From assembly GCF_013072695.1 (NCBI RefSeq), contig NZ_LXUK01000010.1, positions 1-53,533 of the forward strand: a DNA stretch of 53,533 bases, read 5' to 3'. Position 1 is the stretch's first letter. Each line of letters opens with the position of its first letter. This document shows, piece after piece, positions 17,238 to 26,952 of the stretch. The position numbers were made by a program, and so were the translations under genes. The stretch is from Acinetobacter sp. Ac_5812 (GTDB lineage: Bacteria; Pseudomonadota; Gammaproteobacteria; Pseudomonadales; Moraxellaceae). The notes under the pieces are model-generated. The model was not told the origin of the DNA. It saw only the letters and a program-made list of their open reading frames with translations, and made no database searches.

Positions 17238-20200
17238 ATGAGTAAGAAGAAAGCTGAGAAGTCTGGTTATAATAAGACTGGTTACTCCAAGATTGAAATT
17301 ATATTGATGTTATTCCTACAAAGCATGAAAGCTGACGTAGAGGATTATTGCGATTTAGAAACAGTATCGGACGAACATACGTTTGTCACAAAAACTGGTG
17401 CAATGATTACGATCATCGAATATAAGGGGATTAAGAGTTTAATTAGTGGTGATGCATTCAGCCGTCAAATTGGTTTGATGACGAGCAACATGCGTAACTA
17501 CTTCAAAGACCGTGGACATACGATTCATCTAGCGTTCAAAGTAGACCATGAGACGCCATACGCCATTCATGACTTGAACGCCATGCAAAAGGCGACCACG
17601 GCGCGTTGTGCGATGAATCTAGACATCATCATTGATGAAATGACAGAAACCATTTCAGGCGGTGTATTTAACGAAAGCTGTTATATCGCTTTAATCTCTG
17701 AGCCAACCTTACTATCGCCAATCGATAAAGCTCAAGACTCAAAAAACCGTAAAAAGCTACTGTCGCAAATTACAATGCCAAGTACGGTCAATGCTCAAGA
17801 CATGCTTAAATCATCGGACAGCTTATACGTACACCATGAGTCTTTTGTCTCACAATTCTTAAACTCACTCTCAACTGAAGAATTTCCAGCAATCTATGAA
17901 GTATTGAATGTTATTGAAGCTGGTCTAACGATTAAAAAACAAATTGCCTCACATTCAACTTCAGATGACTTCACCTTGTCTGTGCCGATGTTGAATACAC
18001 GCTTACCGATGCGTTGGAAAGAAATACCATCAGAACATGATGCGTCACACGTTTTGTATCAACCGATCTCAGAACAACTCATGACGAATGCGATCTTACC
18101 TGGTACAAGTCAAGGTTCATTCTATCCAGTGGGAAGTGTTATCACTGACGGCGTTGTATATGCGCCATTGATGGTAGATATATATCCAGCTAAGACGAAT
18201 ACGTTTGAAACGCTATTCCGCTTACTACACCAGGCCAAAACGCACGACACTAACGGTAACATCCGTTCTATCCCATATGCGGTGAGTTACTGTATTACTG
18301 GTGATGGTATGGCTGGAACCATGATGAAACGCACGTTATCAAGCGTTATTCACTTTATGACGGCACAAAACAAAGCCATTCGTAATGCTGGTAACATTTT
18401 GATGGCCACTAAAAATGACCTAGATCAAGTAGACACTGTTGCTGGTCTGCAAATGACCATGATGACATGGGCACCGAATACCGAAGATGGTGTAAACATT
18501 CTTGTAGGACGGCGCCAAAAGCTTTGGAAGAGTTTTGAAGCGTGGGGCGGTGCAAAAGTCATGGAACAGGCTGGCGATCCTATTTTGACTTGGGCATCAC
18601 ATATACCGGGCTTGATGGTACGTAATCACGCACCTATTTCACCAGCACCGTTGTTTGATGTGTTCTACATGTTACCGCTGACACGTATTAACTCACCATT
18701 CCATAAAGGGCATCAGCTCAACAAAACCTTAGACGGTAAACTGATTATTCTTGATTCGTTCTCAAATGAAGTGACTGTATGGACGACTATTAACATTGGT
18801 AAACCGGGTACGGGTAAATCGGTCACAATGAACAAAGGCATGCTTGAGGACATCATGATGCCTGGTAACGAACGTATCCCGTTGACCTATATTGTCGATG
18901 TGGGTGAGTCAAGCCGTGGGTTAGTAGAAACAGTGCAAGATTCATTGCCTGAAGAGCTACGTCACTATGCCATCTATAAGCGTATTAAAAACTCAAAAGA
19001 AGAAGCGATTAATCCGCTTGAATTCAGTATGGGCTTACGCTACCCGTTGAACTACGAAATGCGTCAAATGACAGCGTTTTTAAGTTCATTGGTAACACCG
19101 CCTGAATTGAAAGGGCAACCAGCCAAAAACACTTCTGACGTTATTGGTGCGGTCCTACGCCGTACATTCTATTTTGCTGATGATACGAATGCTGATCATA
19201 AAGCACGTAAGTACATGCGCTTTGCAGATCCAGAACTAGATCGCATCATGGAAAAACACGGACTGATTGAGCCACATTCTGAACAAGGTAAGGATATTTC
19301 TTATTACGCTCTACGTGATCTTTTCCATTCAATGAATGAGATCCGTGGACGCACGTTGGCTCACCGTTACGCAATGCCGACTATTGGCGATATGATTGAA
19401 ACACTTTCTGATTCATCAATTTTAGATGTTTGGAGTGATGTTCATATTGATAATGAACGAGCACTGGACTTTTTGGCGCATCAGATTATGGCTGCACAAA
19501 ATACCTATCCAGCATTCTTCTATCACACCAACTTTGACATTGGTAACGCTCGTGTAGCTTCTATCGACTTAAACGAAGTTGCGACATCATCAGATCCTAA
19601 AACTACATCGCTATTCTTCCAGATTGTACGGATGTTCATTAAACGTAAGTTCGCCGTGAGCCGTGACGATATTCCAAAATTCCCACAAGCTTATCGTGAA
19701 TATGCAACCCAACTGATTAATGAGCTTCTTGAAGACCGCAAAATTATGTCTTATGACGAATTGCACGTTGCGAAAGGCGATCCAATCCTATTAGAAGAAT
19801 TGGCTGAAGACGCACGTACATTGCGTAAATGGGGTGCTCGTCTTAACTTGGCATCTCACAAAGTAGAAGACTTTAAAGACTTGGTGGGCTTTGCTACGGC
19901 GTATGTGATTGTCGATCCTGGTACACGCGAATCTCGTGAAGCTATTCGTGACAGCATCGGTCTAACTCAACTAGAAATGGATGCGCTTGGTTCAGGTAAC
20001 GTAGGTTTCTCAGATCAAGGCTTAACGTACTTCAGTAAAATTAAACTCGAAAAAATGGAATGTTCGGGCTTATATACCGTTTCACTTGGTCCAATCCTTT
20101 TATGGTCACTCAGTACACATCCCGATGAACGTGCGCTCCGTAACTACACGTATGACCTTATCGGTGAACGTGGTAAGGCGTTGAAGGTCCTTGCACAATT

Positions 20201-20420
20201 CTATCCAAAAGGTGCGAAGAACCAGATTAAGACACGGCGTACCATGATTGAGAAAAATGCCAAAAATAAAGGCACGGACTTTGACGAAAACAAAGCAACT
20301 GCTTCAGTGATTTCTACCATGGCACAAGAGATGGTTGTTGAATATCAACGCTATGAACTTGAGCAAAACATGAAGAAAAAATTACTGAACCAACGTAAGT
20401 CTGAAGCTGTTTCTTCTTAA
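17238..20420 (+). CDS. traU: DotO/TraU (IcmB) VirB4-like ATPase
   Basis: This 1060-aa conjugation ATPase has Walker A GKPGTGKS at residues 521-528 inside a VirB4/TraC-like module, followed by an IDLNEVATSSDPKTTSLFFQIV segment at about 775-795. DotO forms cytoplasmic hexamers at the base of the channel and powers assembly and transport together with DotB. Length matches IncI TraU and Legionella IcmB (about 1000 aa). AAAGGTG lies 6 bp before the ATG. Confidence 0.95.
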   Translation: MSKKKAEKSGYNKTGYSKIEIILMLFLQSMKADVEDYCDLETVSDEHTFVTKTGAMITIIEYKGIKSLISGDAFSRQIGLMTSNMRNYFKDRGHTIHLAFKVDHETPYAIHDLNAMQKATTARCAMNLDIIIDEMTETISGGVFNESCYIALISEPTLLSPIDKAQDSKNRKKLLSQITMPSTVNAQDMLKSSDSLYVHHESFVSQFLNSLSTEEFPAIYEVLNVIEAGLTIKKQIASHSTSDDFTLSVPMLNTRLPMRWKEIPSEHDASHVLYQPISEQLMTNAILPGTSQGSFYPVGSVITDGVVYAPLMVDIYPAKTNTFETLFRLLHQAKTHDTNGNIRSIPYAVSYCITGDGMAGTMMKRTLSSVIHFMTAQNKAIRNAGNILMATKNDLDQVDTVAGLQMTMMTWAPNTEDGVNILVGRRQKLWKSFEAWGGAKVMEQAGDPILTWASHIPGLMVRNHAPISPAPLFDVFYMLPLTRINSPFHKGHQLNKTLDGKLIILDSFSNEVTVWTTINIGKPGTGKSVTMNKGMLEDIMMPGNERIPLTYIVDVGESSRGLVETVQDSLPEELRHYAIYKRIKNSKEEAINPLEFSMGLRYPLNYEMRQMTAFLSSLVTPPELKGQPAKNTSDVIGAVLRRTFYFADDTNADHKARKYMRFADPELDRIMEKHGLIEPHSEQGKDISYYALRDLFHSMNEIRGRTLAHRYAMPTIGDMIETLSDSSILDVWSDVHIDNERALDFLAHQIMAAQNTYPAFFYHTNFDIGNARVASIDLNEVATSSDPKTTSLFFQIVRMFIKRKFAVSRDDIPKFPQAYREYATQLINELLEDRKIMSYDELHVAKGDPILLEELAEDARTLRKWGARLNLASHKVEDFKDLVGFATAYVIVDPGTRESREAIRDSIGLTQLEMDALGSGNVGFSDQGLTYFSKIKLEKMECSGLYTVSLGPILLWSLSTHPDERALRNYTYDLIGERGKALKVLAQFYPKGAKNQIKTRRTMIEKNAKNKGTDFDENKATASVISTMAQEMVVEYQRYELEQNMKKKLLNQRKSEAVSS

Positions 20421-20482
20421 CTCCAATCAGCTATATAGATTTGCGTTAATTGGTATATACATTGAAGTGCTTGGATATGGGT

Positions 20483-20504
20483 AAGGTCGTTAAACAACGA
20501 CTTT
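20483..20504 (+). promoter_or_regulatory. Stem-loop in the leader of the coupling-protein gene
   Basis: GTCGTT (20486-20491) and AACGAC (20496-20501) form a perfect stem around AAAC, extended by A-T/G-T pairs. No T-run follows, so it is more likely a leader structure than a terminator. A GGTATATAC box lies 30 bp upstream at 20452. Confidence 0.45.
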
Positions 20505-20542
20505 GCCTATTATCCTGAAGATAAAAGAGTAGGTCGCAAAGT

Positions 20543-23335
20543 ATGGCTTCTACACAAAAATACGGCACACAAACAAAGTTCAGACCTAGTTCGCTTAAGC
20601 GTGATACACGATCAGGCTTAGAGAAAATCCATTTAAAACTTACAGCGCCAGACGGCGCTAATTATTTGGTTGGCGTTCTTGGTGCTATTGCAGTTATTTT
20701 GTTTGTTGTTCCGTTTGGCGGTGAGATATTTATAGGGATCGCGTATTACCTATTAAAACGCTACACACATCCGAATGATTACTTTTTTGAGTGGCCATTC
20801 CGTGCGCCGTTGCATTCAAACTCACTGGATGCGTCAACTGACATTACATCACGCGTAAAAGATGACGTACTGGACAATCCAAAAGCCTTTTTGGAATACG
20901 CACGTACCAATCGCGATAAGCTACAAGGTGAGGGTGTGACTTACCTTGGTCGTTGCCGTGAAACTGGTCTACCTGTTTATGCATCCAACTCCGATGACCG
21001 TACACATCAAATTGTGTTAGGTACTACGGGTTCGGGTAAAACAGAATACATGCTAGGTAACTGTGCCAACCAGTACGTACAAAACTCAGGTTATATCTTT
21101 GTAGACGCAAAAGGTGATACCAAGGCTCAACAAGACCACTATCGTTTATGTAACCGCTTTGGGCGTAATGAGGATCTATTAACGATCAACTTCATTACCT
21201 CAGGTCGTAACATGCTACGTGCACAAACCGACAAGATGACCAACTCAATGAACCAAATGAGCAACACCAGCTCAGGGATGTTGATTGAATTCTTGATCAA
21301 CTTGCTTGATGACTCAGGCGGTGGCGGTGGTGACATGTGGAAAGGTCGTGCGATGGCCTTTATCGCTGCACTTACACGAGTTTTGGTCTATCTACGTGAC
21401 AATGGCTTCATTCAGCTTTCACCAAAAGTATTCACGCAATACATGGAACTTGAAGCACTTGAAGAATTGGTATTTTGTCATAACGATAAATACGGGATTG
21501 ACTTTGAACGTGTGGCTGAACAGCTTCAAGGCTACCTCGTTTCATTACCTGGTTATTCAAGCAACCCTAAAAAGTTAAAGAAACAAGAAACCAAAACCCG
21601 TGAGCAACACGGTTATATCACCATGCAGTTAACCAAGGCGATTAACGACTTGACGTTTAACTATGGTCACATCTTTGGTGTAGAGCATGGCGGTGATATT
21701 GATATTTTTGACGTTGTACTTAACCGCCGTATCTTAACTGTGCCATTACCAGCTCTTGAGCGTTCACCAGACTCACTCAAAATGCTCGGAAAATTAATCA
21801 TTGGCTCAATTAAACAAATGATGGCTGGCTCCCTTGGTAACAAAATGGAAGGTTTACGCCGTGCCATTATTGACGCACGACCAACCAACGCCACTACTTC
21901 ATTTAAGCTATTTTTGGACGAATGGGGCTACATCGTTATTGTCGGTGCTTCGGTTTTACCAGCTCAGGCACGTTCGCTTAACTTCTCTATTACGTTCGGT
22001 GCTCAAACATTTGAAGATATTGAACGTGGATCTAAAGAGGAAGCAGCTGCTACATGGGGTAACACGACCGTTAAAGCCATTGGACGTACTACTTCGGGTG
22101 CTGAAAGTACAACATACAAATTGGTTGATGGTTTTGCTGGTGAAGAGTGGCAAGGTAAAGTTAACTCAATCAATATGTATCAAGGTCTAGTATTCAACCG
22201 TTCGGTACCACAAACAGAAGTCCAGTTCGCCAAAGAAAAACGTGTGACAATTGAACAAATTGCCGGACAGCACAACGGCGAATTTACTTTGCTCATATCA
22301 ACTAAAGGGGAAGGTGGTAAAACTTCAGACGTTAAAATCGTATCAATGTTGGCGTTCTATGTGGCTGGTGATCAACCCAAGTACTTACGCTTAAATGACC
22401 TTTGCCCAATCTTCAATATCCAAAAATCTGAAATCTACGATCCTACTTTAAAAATTGAAGACTTCATTCATGAGATTGAGGAAAAACACACGCTACTGAC
22501 AGACAACAATTCATCTGCCAATGTCACGGCGCTTGGTGATTTTGAGATCTGCAGAAAGCTCAATAACACCTTGTACGAAAACAACAACACGGTAAAAGAC
22601 TTTACTCAAGATTTTGTACATCAGATTCTTGAAGCAAGACGTCTTGAATCCATCACACCTGAAGGGATGGCACCTGGTCAAAGAACAGTAATGTCTTCGT
22701 CCACGGCGAAAGGTGAAATCTCCAAAGAACAAAAACACCGTGAAAGTATTGTTTCAGCACAAAAAGAAGCAAGTGATAAAGACCAGACTATTGAGAACCG
22801 AAAACAGTTGCAGTACTTCGGTAGGGGTTCTGATATTTCACCTCAAGTAGAAGCTGGTGCTTACAACAATGCGGATCTTGATGCTGAATTTAATATCTAT
22901 GGTGAACGTATAAGCGAACCTGAACAGGCTCAACAGGAAAGTGATGCTGAAACTGTGACTCGCGCCGTTATCACACCAATGAACCTAGACAGCTACTATG
23001 ATGAATTGAAAGAGATCCTAACAGGATATGACTTAACCGTTGCGCCAATTACTGAATATCAGCTTGTTCAGATACCACGCCATGTAAAACCTGAAGATCA
23101 GACACAATACATTGCGGAAAACAAAGCCAGTCTTGATCAAGCCATCTCACATAGCACTAAAAATGAAATGGAATTCGTAGAACAACAGTATGCAGCTAAG
23201 TTTGAAAAAGCTTTGATGAAAAACCCGTTCTCGCACGAATGCGTTACTTTTGAAAAATTGTTGGTGATACTTGGTTCAAAAGGTTCTTCAGCTTCATTAC
23301 GATCAGGCATTACAATCAAAAAAAAGGATGACTAA
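20543..23335 (+). CDS. trbC: DotL/TrbC-type coupling protein (T4CP ATPase)
   Basis: This 930-aa coupling protein has a hydrophobic segment at about residues 43-70, Walker A GTTGSGKT at 160-167, and Walker B LFLDEWG at about 455-461. A long C-terminal extension (about 650-930) is rich in Glu/Gln. In Legionella the DotL C-terminus is the binding platform for DotN, IcmS, IcmW and LvgA. The protein links the relaxosome to the channel. The gene has its own 122-bp leader and ends at a strong terminator. Confidence 0.92.
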   Translation: MASTQKYGTQTKFRPSSLKRDTRSGLEKIHLKLTAPDGANYLVGVLGAIAVILFVVPFGGEIFIGIAYYLLKRYTHPNDYFFEWPFRAPLHSNSLDASTDITSRVKDDVLDNPKAFLEYARTNRDKLQGEGVTYLGRCRETGLPVYASNSDDRTHQIVLGTTGSGKTEYMLGNCANQYVQNSGYIFVDAKGDTKAQQDHYRLCNRFGRNEDLLTINFITSGRNMLRAQTDKMTNSMNQMSNTSSGMLIEFLINLLDDSGGGGGDMWKGRAMAFIAALTRVLVYLRDNGFIQLSPKVFTQYMELEALEELVFCHNDKYGIDFERVAEQLQGYLVSLPGYSSNPKKLKKQETKTREQHGYITMQLTKAINDLTFNYGHIFGVEHGGDIDIFDVVLNRRILTVPLPALERSPDSLKMLGKLIIGSIKQMMAGSLGNKMEGLRRAIIDARPTNATTSFKLFLDEWGYIVIVGASVLPAQARSLNFSITFGAQTFEDIERGSKEEAAATWGNTTVKAIGRTTSGAESTTYKLVDGFAGEEWQGKVNSINMYQGLVFNRSVPQTEVQFAKEKRVTIEQIAGQHNGEFTLLISTKGEGGKTSDVKIVSMLAFYVAGDQPKYLRLNDLCPIFNIQKSEIYDPTLKIEDFIHEIEEKHTLLTDNNSSANVTALGDFEICRKLNNTLYENNNTVKDFTQDFVHQILEARRLESITPEGMAPGQRTVMSSSTAKGEISKEQKHRESIVSAQKEASDKDQTIENRKQLQYFGRGSDISPQVEAGAYNNADLDAEFNIYGERISEPEQAQQESDAETVTRAVITPMNLDSYYDELKEILTGYDLTVAPITEYQLVQIPRHVKPEDQTQYIAENKASLDQAISHSTKNEMEFVEQQYAAKFEKALMKNPFSHECVTFEKLLVILGSKGSSASLRSGITIKKKDD

Positions 23336-23356
23336 ATGCATCCATGTAGAAGACAT

Positions 23357-23386
23357 AAGGCTGGTTATCCAGCCTTTAGTTTTTTT
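23357..23386. terminator. Terminator closing the transfer operon
   Basis: AAGGCTGG-ttat-CCAGCCTT (23357-23376) is followed by a T-rich run. It ends trbC transcription and also overlaps the stop codon of the minus-strand pseudogene. Confidence 0.88.
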
Positions 23387-23733
23387 GGGTGAGCTGTTTG
23401 TACTTAATACGCCTTAATTCATCACTCGGCATGTATTGGGCTATTTCATATTCGCTCTTATACGGCGTTTCATTGAATATGGCCAATAACAACAACTGCG
23501 ACAGCGGAATGGCTTCAGGCACCATCATTTCGATTAAGCGAAACTTTTCAGACGCATTCACATCAAATGCAACCAATAGCGCCGTATATGGAATGTGGCG
23601 ATCTGCAAGTGATAAATCGGGGTAAATAGGTTGGTCCTAGTGCTAACGTTTGAAAGTCATACATATTCAAGCAAGAGATAGCTTTAGGTACATTGGATAG
23701 GTTCACGGCGTAAGATTCAATGTTTGAACACAT
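23376..23733 (-). pseudogene. Frameshifted hypothetical gene
   Basis: On the minus strand an ATG at 23733 opens a frame (MCSNIESYAVNLSNVPKAIS...) that runs coherently to about 23637. A +1 shift there gives a second coherent segment (DQPIYPDLSLADRHIPYTAL...) ending at TAA 23376. Removing one G in the GG at 23636-23637 joins them into a ~118-aa protein reading LALDQPIYPDLS across the repair. No family is recognised. It converges on trbC. A sequencing error in a two-base run is possible. Confidence 0.55.
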
Positions 23734-23838
23734 ATTGGCATCCAGTTTGGTTTTAACCCTAGTTTAGATGCATTTTAATATAATAACTTAGTTTTAACGT
23801 GCATATTCTTAAACATAACTAAACCACTTCTTAAAACC

Positions 23839-23868
23839 TTGTTTTGTTTTAGGCTTAATCGGTATATA
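23839..23868 (+). promoter_or_regulatory. Candidate promoter with the GGTATATACC palindrome
   Basis: TTGTTT (23839-23844) and TATATA (23863-23868) are 18 bp apart, with the palindrome GGTATATACC at 23861-23870. The flanks GGTATATACCATT match the promoter at 7741-7768. It would drive the 57-aa gene and the accessory operon. Confidence 0.4.
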
Positions 23869-23970
23869 CCATTTCATAAAAAGTTTAATGAACTGTGTTT
23901 TACCCTTTACAATCCTTAATACATCAATTAAATTGCCCTTAAATCACATCCAATATACAGGATATAGGCA

Positions 23971-24144
23971 ATGACTAAAGAACAGCTAGAAAACTTACAA
24001 ACACTTGGAATGACTGACTATAAAACACGTTTACACGTTAAAGGTGTGCGAATTGTTGAAGTGCAACAGTACTCAAAGTCTGTCGATAACAACGCCGTAC
24101 AACCACTTGCAACTAATACCACTCAACCGCAATTCTTAAATTAA
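23971..24144 (+). CDS. Small hypothetical protein (57 aa)
   Basis: The frame encodes MTKEQLENLQTLGMTDYKTR followed by a LHVKGVRIVEVQQYS strand-like segment and a polar tail. AGGA lies about 8 bp before the ATG, and the palindromic promoter lies 100 bp upstream. No function is recognised. The N-terminal helix, turn and basic beta-like segment could be a small DNA-binding regulator, but that is speculative. A 77-bp gap separates it from the next gene. Confidence 0.5.
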   Translation: MTKEQLENLQTLGMTDYKTRLHVKGVRIVEVQQYSKSVDNNAVQPLATNTTQPQFLN

Positions 24145-24221
24145 TTTTCCAAAAAAATACTTATAAGCACTTTCTGTATTAATATATCTTTATTAGTTTT
24201 AATAAAGCATTAATCAATGGA

Positions 24222-25319
24222 GTGCTTAAAATGTTAGACACTTTACTTTCGGTATTTTCAGCAAAACATAAGCTTTATAAGAATCTCAAGCTAAAACCCT
24301 TTATTGATACCCGTTTAGTCAATTCTGACAGCATCGCCACGACCGATGTTTTCCCTTTTCATCAAATCAAAGATTCTCTTTGTATGACTGGTATATCTCC
24401 TACTAATTTTGTACCAGGCAAAAACATTGTTTTGAATCCACATGCCAAAGATAACGATTCCATCAGCTACCTTGGTCAAGATACGCAAAATCATAAGCCG
24501 TTCTACATCTCTCCCTTTGCTGAAGAATTGGCTGAAGTATTTAACCCGATTTTTTCAGAAACCATTCATCTTGAAACACCATGCTTACTTGACCTATCTG
24601 AAATTGGGGGCTTCTCAAATTCCAAGTCGGATTTAAGCCAGTACCGTAGCATTGATGATTTTGTAAAAAACGCATGCCCTGATTACATTAGTGATGTGAG
24701 TATGGAAAATTTAGAACGAATGTTGTTATGGCCAGAAATCCGTTTATTGAACTCTCCAGATACAACCACTGATCATTTTTTTATCTATGGCTGGAGTCCT
24801 AAGATTTTTGTTCAAAATGCTGGTGGATCACATCACATGGCTGCTGCACATTACTTGGCTAAGAAACTGAGCCAATGTGTGCCGATTCAAGGCAAAGTAA
24901 GTTTGAATCTAATCTCAAGTAAAGCACTTCAAAACTTTGATTCAAAATACGCTGCGTTCGCCGTTCCAGATGATGCATTGATTGATATGGGGAATGATTT
25001 ATCAGAATCAGGGCTTGAATATCAGCTGGTGTTTTTCCGTGAACGTGAAGTTAATTTTATCTTCTTCAAAAAGAATGATCAGAATGCCCGTGTTATTTCG
25101 CTATTCAACAATCTGTATGCTTCATTGAATGGTGCATTAAAGTCAGCGGTTCAAGCGCAATTCAAAAATGAAGCACTACTCACCATCATGAGTGCTAACC
25201 TCTCTGATACATCAGAAGATCAATTCTTTAGCACACGACCTCACTTGGCTGAGATCTACAATCACGTTCAAAACGAAATTTGTTTGAGTGGTCCTAAACC
25301 GACTAGCCCGACAATCTAA
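24222..25319 (+). CDS. Hypothetical protein of a plasmid/phage family
   Basis: This 365-aa soluble protein has the striking central motif NAGGSHHMAAAHYLAKKL (about residues 199-216), which I associate with an uncharacterised family of plasmid and phage proteins (possibly DUF6685; not verified). The preceding segment FIYGWSPKIFVQ and a C-terminal FREREVNFIFFKK stretch look like a mixed alpha/beta fold. There is no signal or membrane helix. GGAG precedes the ATG. It is the first long gene of the accessory operon after the transfer region. Confidence 0.8.
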   Translation: MLKMLDTLLSVFSAKHKLYKNLKLKPFIDTRLVNSDSIATTDVFPFHQIKDSLCMTGISPTNFVPGKNIVLNPHAKDNDSISYLGQDTQNHKPFYISPFAEELAEVFNPIFSETIHLETPCLLDLSEIGGFSNSKSDLSQYRSIDDFVKNACPDYISDVSMENLERMLLWPEIRLLNSPDTTTDHFFIYGWSPKIFVQNAGGSHHMAAAHYLAKKLSQCVPIQGKVSLNLISSKALQNFDSKYAAFAVPDDALIDMGNDLSESGLEYQLVFFREREVNFIFFKKNDQNARVISLFNNLYASLNGALKSAVQAQFKNEALLTIMSANLSDTSEDQFFSTRPHLAEIYNHVQNEICLSGPKPTSPTI

Positions 25320-25331
25320 GGGGTAGGGAAT

Positions 25332-25838
25332 ATGGATCACCAATCATCAACTACACCACATGCACTCATTCTCGGTCTGACACTTGAACAGGCCATTTCT
25401 GTTTTAGCAAAGAAACCCGTTGATGCTACCCACTACAACTATCTTGAAGATGACGAGTACAACACCTACGTCATGATGAAACCTGAGTGGACTAGCCTCA
25501 ACAAACACGCCTACCTACATGTAGATGGCTTAACCCATGAGCGTAAATGGATGTTTATGCCGAATGCTTTAGGTGAGTACAACTTGATAGAGGGCTGTAT
25601 TGACCTGTTTGAACTTAACCAGGCCATCGAACAGCAATATCTTGTGTTTGAACAATTCCTGAATAGCCACGGCACACCGTTCCGCAAAGTTGGTGAGAAG
25701 TTTTCTTTTGTCACACAACTGCTCTTTGATGCATGGGTGATAGATCCAGAACGTGCGATTCAAAAACTTCATGAGATGAAGGAAACAAAAATCTCATTAC
25801 AAGTGCCTTTGCTTCATGGGGATAGTCAGCATGATTGA
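25332..25838 (+). CDS. Hypothetical protein
   Basis: This 168-aa acidic protein starts 12 bp after the preceding stop, with GGGTAGGG as a strong ribosome site. No known domain is recognised. It contains aromatic and acidic stretches (YNYLEDDEYNTYVMM) and a regular alpha/beta pattern without membrane helices. Its stop overlaps the start of the next, interrupted, gene by 8 nt, so it belongs to a compact operon. Confidence 0.72.
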   Translation: MDHQSSTTPHALILGLTLEQAISVLAKKPVDATHYNYLEDDEYNTYVMMKPEWTSLNKHAYLHVDGLTHERKWMFMPNALGEYNLIEGCIDLFELNQAIEQQYLVFEQFLNSHGTPFRKVGEKFSFVTQLLFDAWVIDPERAIQKLHEMKETKISLQVPLLHGDSQHD

Positions 25839-26058
25839 TACGCAAAATACTTATGCAGTAGGTGATTACATTGTTCAGCGAAACATGAACAAATTGCTCT
25901 AGATCAACCGAATCACCACTCGCCATTTGTACGTGGACCTAATCAATCCGCACGGTTCCACTTTTTACGGATGCATCGCATATGCCAAGCGTACCATCCG
26001 TTTAGCCACTTCAACTGAAATTGAATTACGGACGGTGAATAACAATGAACATGAATGA
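25831..26058 (+). pseudogene. Small gene interrupted by an in-frame amber codon
   Basis: The frame from ATG 25831 encodes MIDTQNTYAVGDYIVQRNMNKLL, meets TAG at 25900-25902, then continues open for 51 codons (INRITTRHLYVDLINPHGST..., TGA at 26056). Both halves look like one ~75-aa beta-rich protein. The start overlaps the previous stop and the end overlaps the next start, as in an intact operon gene. It may be a recent nonsense mutation, or the TAG may be read through in a suppressor background. Confidence 0.5.
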
Positions 26059-26575
26059 AAACATTGCTTCAGAAATTGAAGCTCGTAGCGCTTTTGAAAA
26101 TAAATACGGCGTGGTCGGTAGTCTGTTGGCCAGTGGCAATTATTCTTCTTGGGTGCATCAGGCGAAATGGGAAGCTTTTCGTGATGGTTGGATGCAAAGT
26201 GAAGTAGAAACAAAAAAATCTATCTATCAAATGCAAACACCAGCCATCAGCGATGACCAATTGGAAGTGGAAAAATTACTGCAGTTGCTCGATGACTTTT
26301 GGAATAAGAAATGGGGCGATTGGAAATCATCTGCAGATATGGTGGCGCAAGGTGAGGCAAATGCCTATGAACATGCGAGAGGATTGCTTGAAACGGCGAT
26401 AAAACAAGATGAAGCCACATGCCAGTGGTTACGCAATCAATTGGCAACGATTCAAACTGAATTGGATGCTTTTATCACATTCGTTAATGAACACCTTGCT
26501 TACCATGAAAGTGATGGTCCAGATTTAATGTCGAAGATCCAGAAGCTCAAACATTTGATAAAGGTTAAACCATGA
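26045..26575 (+). CDS. Hypothetical protein (phage/plasmid-type)
   Basis: This 176-aa mostly helical protein has an N-terminal NYSSWVHQAKWEAFRDGWMQSEVE motif resembling small phage-encoded proteins, then a long helical C-terminus likely to form coiled coils. No catalytic motif is visible. It overlaps the amber-interrupted gene upstream by 14 nt and the downstream gene by 4 nt (ATGA), so translation is coupled. Confidence 0.7.
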   Translation: MNMNENIASEIEARSAFENKYGVVGSLLASGNYSSWVHQAKWEAFRDGWMQSEVETKKSIYQMQTPAISDDQLEVEKLLQLLDDFWNKKWGDWKSSADMVAQGEANAYEHARGLLETAIKQDEATCQWLRNQLATIQTELDAFITFVNEHLAYHESDGPDLMSKIQKLKHLIKVKP

Positions 26576-26943
26576 TTACGGTTCAAATAGAGATGTGTGG
26601 CTTTGGGATTAAACGGCGTTGGGAGTTTGGAGATCCGCGCCGTGCGCCAATTACAGTTTTAGAAATGGGCTTCATTAAGGTTTGTAAAATGCGTGGTGAT
26701 AGTAAACTGGTTGAGTTCATGAGGGGTTATGCAGACGACAAAGAATTCAACTGGCATCCCAAAGTACGCATTGCACGTAGAAAAGCAGAACGTAAAGCCT
26801 ATTCGTACTATGACAACCACTACAAACAGCAGATTAGAGAACTTTTCGATCGCCAAAATGTAGACCGCCAAAAACAATATGAATTGGAACGCCAAAACAA
26901 AGCGTTATTGGCTGTTATTGAACTTAAAAAAGAACAATCGTAG
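26572..26943 (+). CDS. Hypothetical basic protein
   Basis: This 123-aa basic protein has a CGFGIKRRWEFG start and a highly charged C-terminal helix (about 65-120: RKAERKAYSYYDNHYKQQIR...) that probably forms a coiled coil. No family is recognised. It is coupled to the preceding gene by a 4-nt overlap. The base composition is like that of its neighbours. Confidence 0.65.
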   Translation: MITVQIEMCGFGIKRRWEFGDPRRAPITVLEMGFIKVCKMRGDSKLVEFMRGYADDKEFNWHPKVRIARRKAERKAYSYYDNHYKQQIRELFDRQNVDRQKQYELERQNKALLAVIELKKEQS

Positions 26944-26952
26944 GTATATACC

